DNA from: JAWKUK01 sp041398605
Lineage (GTDB): Bacteria; Planctomycetota; UBA1135; GCA-002686595
Length of the DNA: 64,000 nucleotides
Reading direction: 5' to 3'
Assembly (NCBI GenBank): GCA_041398605.1
Contig: JAWKUK010000005.1
Location: 310,001 to 374,000 of the forward strand
Part shown: one piece after another, positions 8,901-17,075 of the stretch
Position numbering within the stretch: the first letter of the stretch is position 1
Layout: every line of letters begins with the position of its first letter
The notes under the pieces: model-generated
Database searches by the model: none
What the model saw: only the letters and a program-made list of their open reading frames with translations
Told to the model about the DNA's origin: nothing
Program-made: the position numbers and the translations under genes

Positions 8901-11900
8901 GGCAATCTTCTGCTGACCGACGCGCCGACTGCACCACATACGCTCGTCAAGTACGACAACATGGGGCGTGAATTGGCCCGCGGTCAGTACGGCGGAGCGG
9001 CACCGGCCGCGACGTCGGACCCCGAGTCGCTGGCGACCAACCGGCTGGCGCTGAGCTCGAGTGTCTACGACGAGCGGGGGCGGGTCTGCCAGAGCTACTT
9101 CTACAACATCGACCCCTCCGATGGCTCGAACGACGGCAGTCTGCGGACAGACAGCTGGTACGACGCCACTGGGCGCTCGATCATGACCGAGGGCACAGCG
9201 CTCACGAAGAGCTTCTACGACCGCCTCGGACGCGTGACCCACTCTTTCGTGCTGGCGAAGGAGGACAACACCAACAAGCGTACCTATGCGGCCGCCGACG
9301 ACGTGACGGACGACATCGTTCTGGTCGAGCACCAAACGACGTACGAGTCCGACGATAGCGATGACGTACTGATGCGAGCGACGATCGAGCGCTTCCACGA
9401 CGACTACGGTGGTTCGGAAACGACGGGCGCACTTGATACCAACGCGGACGCCGACTCGCTGGCGTTCACGGCGGCCAACGTCGAGGGCCGCATTCAGATC
9501 ACCGCCATGTGGTACGACGACATGGGGCGCCTCGAGGACGTCGTCGAGTACGGAACCTACGGGGGCGCGAGCTTTGACCGCGGCAGCCTTTCGGTGCCGG
9601 CTCGATCGGACGACGCGTTGCGCACGACCCTTGACTACGACGACAGCGGGGATCGCTTCTCCGTTGTCGACCCCAAGGGCATCGAAACGCGCTACGGCTT
9701 CGATGACGCGGGCCGGCAGACGTCGGTCAACCGCAACTATGAGGACGGCACGCCAGAGTCGCTCGAGCCCGACAAAGACCAGATCGTCCGGTATGCGTAC
9801 GTGAACGGGTTACGGACGACTTACACGGCCGACCTTGCCGGCACGGACCAGGTGACGACCTACTACTACGGGCCGCCCAAGGGGATCGGAGCGGGTGACA
9901 CGGCCATCGCGACCACAAACCTGCTCTACCAAGTGGGCTACCCCGACTCGACAGGCGCGTCCGACCGGATGACCTACGCCTACAACGCCCAGGGGCAAGA
10001 GATCTATCGCCTGGATCAGGATGGGACAGTTCTCGACAAGACCTACGACGCCTCGGGAAGACTGACAGCAGATGTGGCGTCAACCATCGGAACAAACATC
10101 GACGGCCTCGGCATCGGTACAGACATTGACGGCGCGGTCCGACGGAAGGAGTTCGCGTACGATGGCCTCGGCCGCATGACCACTGCCACGCAATACGATG
10201 CTACGACCAGCGGCAACGTCGTCGACCAGTTCGAGTACACCTACGGTGAGTGGGGGCAGATGACAGGCTTCGCCTCGGACGTGGACTCTGTCGTGGGCGC
10301 TTCGGGTATCGCAGCCCACGAAGTGTCGATTGACTACACGGCATCGTGGGCAGCGGGCGCGCCAACGACCAACAGCGGTGCGCGGTCGATCATCCCGACT
10401 TCGTTGACGATGCCGACGGGATACGTCTATGACTACGTGCAAGACAGCACCGGGTATCACGAAGCGGCTGGCCGCACGAACGCGGTAGAGCACAGTTCCA
10501 CGACAGTCGCAGCCTTCGAATTCGTCGGGGCACAACGAGTCTCACGGCTAGCGCTGACCGCCCACGATTTCGTGATGGACTATGCGGACGGCGCGAGTGG
10601 TGGCTCGTACGCCGACTGGGACCGTTTCAACCGTGTCATCGAGGACGAGTGGGTCAAGGACCTGGCAACGGACCGCACGTTCCTGCAGCGAGGCTACACG
10701 CTTGACCGGGGTGGGTTTATCACGGAGGTCTACGACTACATCGAGAAAGACACCTCATCGGTCCGGCAAATGGACACGCTGCTTACGCTCGATGATCTCG
10801 ATCGCCTCACGGACCTTCAGCGCGGCACATTGAGCGGTGGGAGCATCTCGAACGAGACCATGGAGTGGAACCGGGCGCTCGATGCCGTTGGGAATATCAC
10901 AGACGACCTGCTCGACTGGAACAACGACGGAGACGGGCTCGACACCGATGAGCACGACAAAGACCTAACATTCACTGCCGCGAACGAGATCGATGACATT
11001 GATACGGATGATGTGATCTACTCGAAGTCGGGCATGCTGTTGGACGAGCCACGATTGCAGTTCGTCTACGACGCCTGGAGGCGCACGGTTGAGGTGATCA
11101 ACGCCAGCGGCCCAGCAACTCTGGCCTATTATCGGCGTAACGCACTCGATCACCTGATTGGTGAACAGCTGGACCGCGAGCCCGACGCCGACATCGACGC
11201 CAACGACTACTGGGAGTACTTCCTCTGCCGGCCGTCCGATATGGGGGTCTTGGCGAGCTTCCGGGGCTCGGACGCGGACGCGCTCGTGGAGCGACTCTGG
11301 TTAGGAAGTCTCTCAGCGAGCGGCACCGGTGGGTTCGATGCGTCGGCGGTGCTGGAGGTGCGGGACGACGACTACGATGGCACCGCAGATCGCGACACGG
11401 TCCTCTTTATTGACCGTACGGGGTCAGTGATTGCCCATTACGGTGACGACGGCTCGAATGGCAGGCAATTAGAGCGGGTGTTCTACGACATGAACGGGGC
11501 ACCGTTCCTGATGCCTTGGGGGGACGTCGATGGCGACGGCGACGCCGACTCCACCGATGCCAACTGGATCAGTTTTCTGTGGTCATTCAGCATGTACGAC
11601 GTGCGCGCAGATCTGGACCTTGATGGTGATGTTGACTCCAGCGACGTCTCGGCACACATAACCAATACCGGCGGCACCAAGCTGAGCAACGGTAGTAGCC
11701 CCATCGGGGCGCAGGCGCTTCACTCAAGATACGGACTGAGCTACGCTTGGATGCGGGTGCAAAGTCAGACACTCGGGCTTTGGACGTCGCGGGACCCCGC
11801 CGGGTATCTCGGCGAGCCGTCCCTTTACGCGCTGCTCTACGGGAATGCTCTAGTATTCAGCGATCCTTCGGGCCTATGTCCCAAGGACTGGCCGCCCAGT

Positions 11901-12542
11901 GGCAAAATAGACTCCCCCGGAAAACATGAGTATAAGATTCCTGGGGAATGCCCTGCATTCATAACTATTGAGAATCCGAGCACGGCTGCGCCACCGGGCG
12001 CCGCGTATGGTAATTCATTCATCTCGTTCAATCCAGTCCCGTCAAGCGCCCAGGCAGACGCGCCGCAGTTCAGGGACACGAGCTCCCCGGGGAGCTGTAG
12101 CAGCGGCACGCCGTGCAAGTTTCATTTTTCTGGGACGATAGATGTGGACGAAGAGGGGGGCGCGCCAACGGACCGCGAATTCTACGAGCACTGGCACGGT
12201 AAGGGAACCTGGAAGACCGGCCCTAATAATGCGTCCAATAGGGGCAGCCATCACCCGAACTGGGGCAGGGCTGCCAAGGGAAGTGGGACAGGCCCTGGAA
12301 ATGGCTACCCGAACGCAATACCCGGCGAACCGCCTAACGGTTCCAGCAACAGTTACGTGCAATTTGACACCGCAATTGAATGTGGTGCCAACCCGGAGTG
12401 GGTTACATTCATAGTTATTCCGCCGGCGGGCAACTACCAAAGTAGAGCTCTTAATGCTGGTGAGTCGGTGACGTTTACTGTAACATTTAGTTGCGGGAGG
12501 TGCAATACAGGCAATGGGCCGGGGTGCGTGGGCAATCTTTAG
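5949..12542 (+). CDS. Giant RHS/YD-repeat protein with dockerin-like pair and Cys-rich tip
   Basis: 2197 residues. The ATG at 5949 is preferred to an upstream in-frame start at 5865, because the anchor segment (SLPILGLLVLVAAVM) then lies at the very N-terminus. Residues about 90-200 match the usual entry domain of RHS proteins (ADGPRWVIGRTYNA). A long series of YD repeats follows (such as YDSMGRQNRRETP, YDDMGRLEDVV, YDGLGRMTTATQYD), forming the expected cocoon-like shell. Near 11520-11660 there are two Ca-binding dockerin/EF-hand-like loops (DVDGDGDADSTDAN and DLDGDVDSSDVSA). The RHS-associated core ends with the hallmark DPSGL at about 11862-11876. The remaining roughly 220 residues form a unique tip with eight Cys and no known toxin motif. 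Such proteins display or release the tip; the target is unknown. Confidence 0.85.
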   Translation: MTRQQKIRLSLPILGLLVLVAAVMTSRVGLSGSAPTAPLSVEAAMLEPAAGLPAASSAPAAFTSDPILEVDSTTLTTYLAMTSGGQGVKPGVDFRGVDLDGRLRKGSSLGMHLAGNAIGPFAPSTQAIGGVSLMNGGVTQEDVDLAFPADGPRWVIGRTYNAWQDDGSLDSNGPQGRNWFQIAQPEIQLVSDRVYLIYGADRFIEFKLVPESSTTYKATNGAAGAIEMIPLDDEVEWSTDTFVYTDQAGWEWTFFGFHDTSGDAAGQIWKIEAPSGEVAFVGDSDLANDPVTLGYNTGNIAVAYDSEDRRYTFSYTTVDGLLRLTQVEVETKASGTWGSPTGVETIGLVEYSYYGSETYGDPADLKRVEITTRVNDDGNELKREKYYRYWEGTFNSSTNPGHPHGLQYVYDFEGVRQYDWSDATFDDDHLTETLANLAPYASAYYEYDSAKRCTEVSSEAGCGSCGGGAAHGTVLFTYEANGSFSGTSGYDTTWARRALAERADGSFLTQYFDEVGQGLSYLITDATPASGTPSKWVTKVTRNSDGVTTEVATPAAITGYTHSTGAVTSDYTAGLIRYWTLETAGATKGFVLDQRFNRDKTSSQYFEWLRTFTVGSLVVGDTTVYRPLVDDERNYPTAITSGTSGSNLTARAITWHSGTLAPKEITVTWPTVTTANNGSNSATTSRAWLDQVGRTVWTQAEDGVINYTLYSGGLTTMSIRDADTTLTGSGQVFNGITMPGWSLGSGPMHRVDSMTYDDGFQRTVTQADGRKLVTYKSVLLDRRLVSLSYGNLVGTTFHGPVEFSVSNHSGRTDAQGRVALSGNTTTSATSAHVTETSADPLVALALGTVCRYRTSVYDETGVELAKSRTYFDVPSSSPGTLGTHYDEETYAYDSMGRQNRRETPHAGLSAGTVYKSAFDVLGRVTSRSIGTDDTGTGSDNMVVTELLVYDGGADDGNSHQTTRTERTTATSSGERVTDYSYDIRGNLLLTDAPTAPHTLVKYDNMGRELARGQYGGAAPAATSDPESLATNRLALSSSVYDERGRVCQSYFYNIDPSDGSNDGSLRTDSWYDATGRSIMTEGTALTKSFYDRLGRVTHSFVLAKEDNTNKRTYAAADDVTDDIVLVEHQTTYESDDSDDVLMRATIERFHDDYGGSETTGALDTNADADSLAFTAANVEGRIQITAMWYDDMGRLEDVVEYGTYGGASFDRGSLSVPARSDDALRTTLDYDDSGDRFSVVDPKGIETRYGFDDAGRQTSVNRNYEDGTPESLEPDKDQIVRYAYVNGLRTTYTADLAGTDQVTTYYYGPPKGIGAGDTAIATTNLLYQVGYPDSTGASDRMTYAYNAQGQEIYRLDQDGTVLDKTYDASGRLTADVASTIGTNIDGLGIGTDIDGAVRRKEFAYDGLGRMTTATQYDATTSGNVVDQFEYTYGEWGQMTGFASDVDSVVGASGIAAHEVSIDYTASWAAGAPTTNSGARSIIPTSLTMPTGYVYDYVQDSTGYHEAAGRTNAVEHSSTTVAAFEFVGAQRVSRLALTAHDFVMDYADGASGGSYADWDRFNRVIEDEWVKDLATDRTFLQRGYTLDRGGFITEVYDYIEKDTSSVRQMDTLLTLDDLDRLTDLQRGTLSGGSISNETMEWNRALDAVGNITDDLLDWNNDGDGLDTDEHDKDLTFTAANEIDDIDTDDVIYSKSGMLLDEPRLQFVYDAWRRTVEVINASGPATLAYYRRNALDHLIGEQLDREPDADIDANDYWEYFLCRPSDMGVLASFRGSDADALVERLWLGSLSASGTGGFDASAVLEVRDDDYDGTADRDTVLFIDRTGSVIAHYGDDGSNGRQLERVFYDMNGAPFLMPWGDVDGDGDADSTDANWISFLWSFSMYDVRADLDLDGDVDSSDVSAHITNTGGTKLSNGSSPIGAQALHSRYGLSYAWMRVQSQTLGLWTSRDPAGYLGEPSLYALLYGNALVFSDPSGLCPKDWPPSGKIDSPGKHEYKIPGECPAFITIENPSTAAPPGAAYGNSFISFNPVPSSAQADAPQFRDTSSPGSCSSGTPCKFHFSGTIDVDEEGGAPTDREFYEHWHGKGTWKTGPNNASNRGSHHPNWGRAAKGSGTGPGNGYPNAIPGEPPNGSSNSYVQFDTAIECGANPEWVTFIVIPPAGNYQSRALNAGESVTFTVTFSCGRCNTGNGPGCVGNL

Positions 12543-12688
12543 CGGCTAACAAGGCAATAGATATTGGCCAGGCCCCCCATGGCATAGGTATATCCGACGA
12601 CCATAGAGCGCGTGACCGCACGGCTTATTACAGAGAGGCGTCGGTGTAGGTGGAACACAAGACAAACCAAACAAGGAGAGATGTGGCA

Positions 12689-13174
12689 ATGAATACGGTG
12701 ACTCGGTATAGGGCATTCGCGGCAACACTTTTTGTTGCACTGTACTTAAAGACGAGTGCACAGGAGCATGTGTCTAGCGTTCCAGGTGAACTTGAGGTGC
12801 GCTCAATTAAGGTGGTTAATGCGCAGGGCCAGGTTTGTATGACGTTGGGTGGCGGAGAGAGTGGGGGGATTATCAGTTGGTTCTCCACGAGTGACGCCAC
12901 CCCGGACGCGGGGCCAGGCGAGCCGCACAATGTCGCATGGATGGGACAAGTATTTAATAGTGCCTTCTCGCTAGTAGTCTATTCACCGGATAGGGCAGAG
13001 TCCAAGAGGGGACAGTTGCTGTCGGTTGGGGTAGAGGGCAAACCTGCACGCGCTCAGATCCTTGGTATGCAAAATATGGTCGACCGTCTGTTCTTGTTGG
13101 GTGGCCGGAGCGGGCCGCCTCCTGTTCTTAGCCTCTACGACGGGAATTCCGGCGCCCTTATCTGGGAGAAGTAG
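12689..13174 (+). CDS. Small secreted protein downstream of RHS tip
   Basis: 161 residues. The ATG at 12689 is supported by AAGGAGAG at 12673-12680, 8 bases upstream; the longer in-frame start at 12650 lacks this. An N-terminal signal (RAFAATLFVALYLKTSA) is followed by beta-type sequence of the pattern VRSIKVVNAQGQVCMTLGG, reminiscent of families in which short 'xVxDxxGxxRxxL' units repeat. Its DNA is plainly more AT-rich than the surrounding genes, as is the end of the RHS gene, suggesting both arrived together. Position immediately after an RHS tip is where immunity genes usually sit, but it has an export signal and no immunity-family motif, so that role is only a possibility. Confidence 0.55.
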   Translation: MNTVTRYRAFAATLFVALYLKTSAQEHVSSVPGELEVRSIKVVNAQGQVCMTLGGGESGGIISWFSTSDATPDAGPGEPHNVAWMGQVFNSAFSLVVYSPDRAESKRGQLLSVGVEGKPARAQILGMQNMVDRLFLLGGRSGPPPVLSLYDGNSGALIWEK

Positions 13175-13474
13175 CGCTAACGGCCAAAGGGCGCAAACAA
13201 ACCTCTTGCTGGGTCGGGATACTCCACCTGCCCAACGACAATTACACGTACCCGCCGGGCAATGTATTTGACGTCGGGCACCGCCTCGAGGTTGGAGGGT
13301 TGTGGGTGGCCCTGAGCCAATGCCATTAGCACTCCCAGTGCAACGGCGCGCGCGCATGATCGCCGTCCCGCGGTGGGGCCCGAAGGGCCGCCTGGGAGGC
13401 TAATGGCATTGGGGGCCTGAGCGGGGATGTCAAGAGTGTAGGCCCCCATTGGGGTGTAGGCCCCATTGGTTCGG
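13175..13474. other. Gene-free stretch with inverted and direct repeats
   Basis: Three hundred bases without a plausible gene (a 90-residue minus-strand frame has no recognisable features). It contains the inverted repeat 13317-13412 and two direct copies of GTGTAGGCCCC(C)ATTGG at 13436-13452 and 13454-13469, next to the 3' end of an integrase fragment. Confidence 0.5.
13317..13412. repeat. Imperfect 20-bp inverted repeat around a GC-rich core
   Basis: The left arm (13317-13336, CCAATGCCATTAGCACTCCC) is matched by the complement of the right arm (13394-13412, GGGAGGCTAATGGCATTGG) with one unpaired base. The 57-bp interior contains a smaller GGGCCCGAAGGGCC hairpin. It could be a miniature inverted-repeat element, a recombination site for the adjacent recombinase, or a terminator for the gene ending at 13174. 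Confidence 0.55.
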
Positions 13475-13830
13475 CTAGTACCTCACCCTGAACGTCGGCG
13501 AGTCCTCGGGCCGTGACCTTCGCCGGTCATAGAGCCGCGTCGTGCTGATGTTGGCGTGCCCCAACCACATCTGCACAAACGCAATATCCGCCGAATGCTC
13601 AAGCGCATTCGTGGCCGCCGTCGCCCGCAGCGCATGCAGGCACAGCCCGTCCACACGCACCCCAGCCTTGGCCGCGTAGCTCTTGACCATCTTGTAGAGC
13701 CCGTCACCCGTGAGCGCTTCCTCGAGCACCCCCGTGCGGTTGTTCTTCACGGGCCGAAAGAGCGCCCCCTGCCGCTCCTCGCGGTGCCCGGTGAGCGGCG
13801 GCAGGTAGATCGCCGGCCCCAGCCCCGTTC
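13475..13830 (-). pseudogene. Tyrosine recombinase (integrase), C-terminal fragment
   Basis: Only the catalytic C-terminus remains: LHALRATAATNALEHSADIAF (HxxR box), then WLGHANISTTRLYD (the H/W-GH box and the nucleophile Tyr). The open frame continues upstream of the first Met through YLPPLTGHREERQGALFRPVKNN, then is lost near 13830, exactly where the inverted-repeat-like end of the neighbouring transposon begins. The missing N-terminal part is not found on the other side of the transposon (18304-18451). The protein is therefore inactive as a whole recombinase. Confidence 0.8.
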
Positions 13831-13934
13831 CGAGTCACACTCGGTGATGGAAACGAAGAGGTCCCCCTCGCGGAGTTGACGTAACCCGCCAAGGAGGACC
13901 TTCTCCTTCGTGTGCTGACGAAAGGAGACCTACG

Positions 13935-14591
13935 TTGTGCCATTCCGGCCGCGTGAGCGCCAGAGTTCTGGGGACACTCGTCCTCCTCGACAACGATTTG
14001 GCGTACGAGATGCAAGCAGGGGGCTGCGCGCTCTGCGGCGCGCCGCTACATCGAGCGTCCTACCCTCGGAAGCCCCGTGGCCTCCCCGACCACGACGCGG
14101 AGGCGATGCTCCGTCGCAGAACGAGCTTCTGCTGCTCCAACCGCGACTGCCGCCGACGGGCCACGCCACCGTCGCTGGTGTTCCTGGACAGGCGGGTGTA
14201 CGTGGGCGTCGTCGTCACGCTTCTCACCATGCTCGCGCACGGTGCGACACCGAAGCGCCTTGCTCGCATCTCCGAGGAGTACGCCGTCGACCGTCGCACG
14301 CTCGATCGGTGGAGGCGCTGGTGGACGACCGAAATGCCGCGGCTGGACGTGTGGCGGGTCCTTCGTGGCCGCTTCGTTGAGCAGCCAGAGGAGGCGCGAC
14401 TGCCGTTGTCACTCTACGAGCGGATGGTCGACGAGAAAGCCGACGAGCACACCGACGAGGGCAACGATGCCAAGCTCACCAAGCTCCTGACGCTCCTGCG
14501 CGAGCTCGGTCGTTCGGCACTCATGAGGGCACGCTACGCGCTGGCTCCTTCCGGGATGTTGGCCACCCGCAGAGAACGCTCGAATCGCTGA
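13935..14591 (+). CDS. Transposon-associated zinc-ribbon/HTH protein
   Basis: 218 residues. TTG start at 13935, supported by AAAGGAG 7 bases upstream. A zinc-binding segment (CALCGAPLHRASYPRKPRG ... CCSNRDCRRR) is followed by a helical region with a helix-turn-helix-like stretch (TPKRLARISEEYAVDRRTLDRW). I recognise this as the companion that regularly precedes DDE transposase plus ExeA-like ATPase sets; its exact job in transposition is not established to my knowledge, DNA-end recognition being plausible. It is the only gene of the transposon whose reading frame appears intact. Confidence 0.7.
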   Translation: MCHSGRVSARVLGTLVLLDNDLAYEMQAGGCALCGAPLHRASYPRKPRGLPDHDAEAMLRRRTSFCCSNRDCRRRATPPSLVFLDRRVYVGVVVTLLTMLAHGATPKRLARISEEYAVDRRTLDRWRRWWTTEMPRLDVWRVLRGRFVEQPEEARLPLSLYERMVDEKADEHTDEGNDAKLTKLLTLLRELGRSALMRARYALAPSGMLATRRERSNR

Positions 14592-14634
14592 GTATCACGC
14601 TCCCCTACGGTGCGAGTCGAGCGCTGGCGAATCG

Positions 14635-16200
14635 ATGCCGGCGACGAACGACCCACCGACCATGAAGAACGACCCCTTCGAGACCAAGCGCGACCAAGTC
14701 GCGCGCTTGCGCTTCTCGATCATCAGTTCGCTGCTCGTATGCCCACCGGCCCCGGGCGAGCTCACCGCGCGCCTCGACGAACTAGCGGCGACGACATGGA
14801 ACCACCCCGTCCACGGCACTTCGATCCAGTTCTCCCGGTCGACGATCGAGCGCTGGTACTACCTCGCCCTCGCCGCGCCCTCGACCCTCTATGCGCCCTA
14901 CGTCATCGCGTTCGAGATGATTGTGGACGTTCTCGACGCGTCGGGCCCGCGCTCGCGGCGCGCATCCGCGAGCTGCATCGTGCGCATCCGACCTACTCGT
15001 ACTCGTTGCTCTTCGACAACCTCGCGGCGTCGCTACGCTCGAACCCGATCGAGGATCCGCTGCCGTCTGCCTCGACGATCCGTCGCTGGATGCAAACGGA
15101 AGGCATGTTCAAGCAACGCCGTCGCGGGCCGAAGCGGCCGACCGCTGGCTCTATCGCAGCAGCGGAGCGGTTCGAGAACCGGGAGGTCCGCAGCTACGAG
15201 GTCCAGCACGTGCACGCGTTGTGGCACCTCGACTTCCACGTCGGTTCGCGCAAGGTCCTACTGCGGTCCGGGAAGTTCGTCACTGCGTACTTGCTCGGCA
15301 TCCTCGATGACCATTCGCGCCTCTGCTGCCACGTGCAGTGGTACCTCGCAGAGTCCGCGGAGACACTCGCTCACGGGCTCATGCAGGCGATCCTCAAGCG
15401 TGGGATCCCGAGATCGGTTCTCTTCGACAACGGATCTGCGATGGTCGCCGCCGAGACCACCGAGGGGCTCGAGCACGTCGGCATCGCTGGCACGACGACC
15501 TTGAAGTACAGCCCGTACCAGAACGGCAAGCAGGAAGCGTTCTGGAACAGCGTCGAGGGGCGGCTCCTCCCGATGATCTCGCCCGAGGCGGACGTGACGC
15601 TCGACGAGTTGAACGCGTTCACCCAGGCCTGGGTGGAGAACGACTACAACCGTCGCGAGCACTCCGAGATTGGAACGTCCCCCCTCGCGCGCTCGATTCA
15701 ATCGCCGTCGGTGGCTCGGCCAAGTCCGAATGCTGACTTGTTGCGCGCTGCTTCCGTCGGACGGTCGTGCGGCGGTAGCGACGCTCCGACGGTACGGTGC
15801 TCATCGAGAACAAGCGCTTCGAAGTGCCGTCCCGATTCCGCCACTTACCTGAGCTGCGGCTGCGGTATGCGCGGTGGAACCTCGCCTCCATCGATCTGTG
15901 GGACGCGGTCGAGCGCGTGAGCCTCGGTCGCCTCTACCCACTCGACAAGGCTGCCAACGCGGATGGCGTGCGTCGGGCTCGGGCCCGCTTCAGAAGCCAA
16001 TACACGGAGCCAATGCGAGCGAACCGCCTACGGCGCGTGACGAGGCCGACAGTGCGTCACCACAGCGGAATGCGCCGAGCTGGCGCGTCGCCCCTACCTG
16101 CACGAGCCTCCTCGAGGAGATGAGAAGCACGTCCTGCCCGCCGGGCTACCTCCTTCCCCGAACCAGCCGATCCCGAGTCTCCGCGGAAGCAGCACGGTGA
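14635..16200 (+). pseudogene. DDE transposase (rve-type integrase core), frameshifted
   Basis: The N-terminal part reads in one frame from the ATG at 14635 (SRSTIERWYYLALAAP). The frame changes near 14880. The catalytic core follows with the first Asp in ALWHLDFHVGSRK, the second in RSVLFDNGSAM, and the Glu in YSPYQNGKQEAFWNSVEG. A second frameshift lies near 15750 and an in-frame TAG at 15776-15778, after which the C-terminal beta-barrel region resumes (SDGTVLIENKRFEVPSRF). A further frame change is needed for the tail (LLEEM...CPPGYLLP). It is related to transposases that work with an ExeA/TniB ATPase. Catalytic residues survive but no full-length protein can be made. Confidence 0.8.
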
Positions 16201-16227
16201 CGACGAGCAGGGCCAGGAGAGTGTGCT

Positions 16228-17075
16228 GTGAAGAAGCAGCTCCAGGCGCTCTTCGGGTTGAAGTGGAACCCGTTCCTACCCGACGTGCCGCACGATGCTC
16301 TATACGTCACGGCGCGACTGCAGTCCTTCCGCGACCGCGTTCGGCAATTGACGAACACAGGCGGCTACGCCCTGTTGACGGGCGAACCGGGAACTGGAAG
16401 TCGGCCGCGCTGCGCGTGATCAAGCAGGCCCTCGACGATACTTCGGACATCACGGTCGGCGTGCTCACGCGGCCTCAGAGCACTGTCTCCGAGTTCTACC
16501 GCGAGCTTGGTGATCTGTTCGGCATGCGCCTCTCCCCGAGCAATCGCTGGGGCGGCGCGAAGGCGCTGCGAGACCGGTGGGTCGAGCACTGCGAAGCGAC
16601 GAAGATGCGCCCAGTACTCATCATCGACGAGGCCCAGGAGACCCGCGTTGACGTACTCTCGGAGATCCGGCTCCTCGCCTCCTACATGTTGGATTCGCAG
16701 CTCCTGCTGGTGGTCCTGCTCGCAGGCGATCAAAGGCTCGTCGAACGGCTCGCCACGCCGGACCTCCTGCCACTCGCATCCCGGATTCGAGTTCGGGCGG
16801 CACTCGTCGCACTGAGTCCCGAGGAGTTGAGGGCGGCCCTCGATCACCTGCTCGATGAGTCCGGCGCGCCACAGCTCTTCGTCGACGAAGTCAAGACTCT
16901 GCTCGCGAGTCACTCCAACGGCAACCTGCGCGCAATGATGAACATGGGCGCCGAACTGCTCGACGTCGCCGTCGAGCGAGGCATCGCTCGGATCGACGAG
17001 CGCTTCTTCTTCGAGCACTTCACAAGCCTGGCCAAAGACCGGGAAGGCGACGTCGTGCGGAGGCGGTCGCGATGA
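16228..17075 (+). pseudogene. TniB/ExeA-like AAA+ transposition ATPase, P-loop frameshift
   Basis: GTG at 16228 with CAGGAGAG upstream begins KKQLQALFGLKWNPFLPDVP, typical of ExeA-like transposon ATPases. The frame breaks inside the Walker A motif: GEPGTG is read in one frame and KSAALRV in the next, so one base is missing near 16393-16400. The rest is intact in the second frame: Walker B PVLIIDEAQE, sensor segment LVVLLAGDQRLVERL, and the winged C-terminal part. It normally selects the target and activates the DDE transposase. Length and organisation fit the family. Programmed frameshifting is unlikely given the other lesions in this element. Confidence 0.8.

Noticed and set aside
12689..13174. 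Immunity protein for an RHS toxin
   Set aside because: Position fits, but the protein has an export signal and the tip has no toxin motif; kept as hypothetical.
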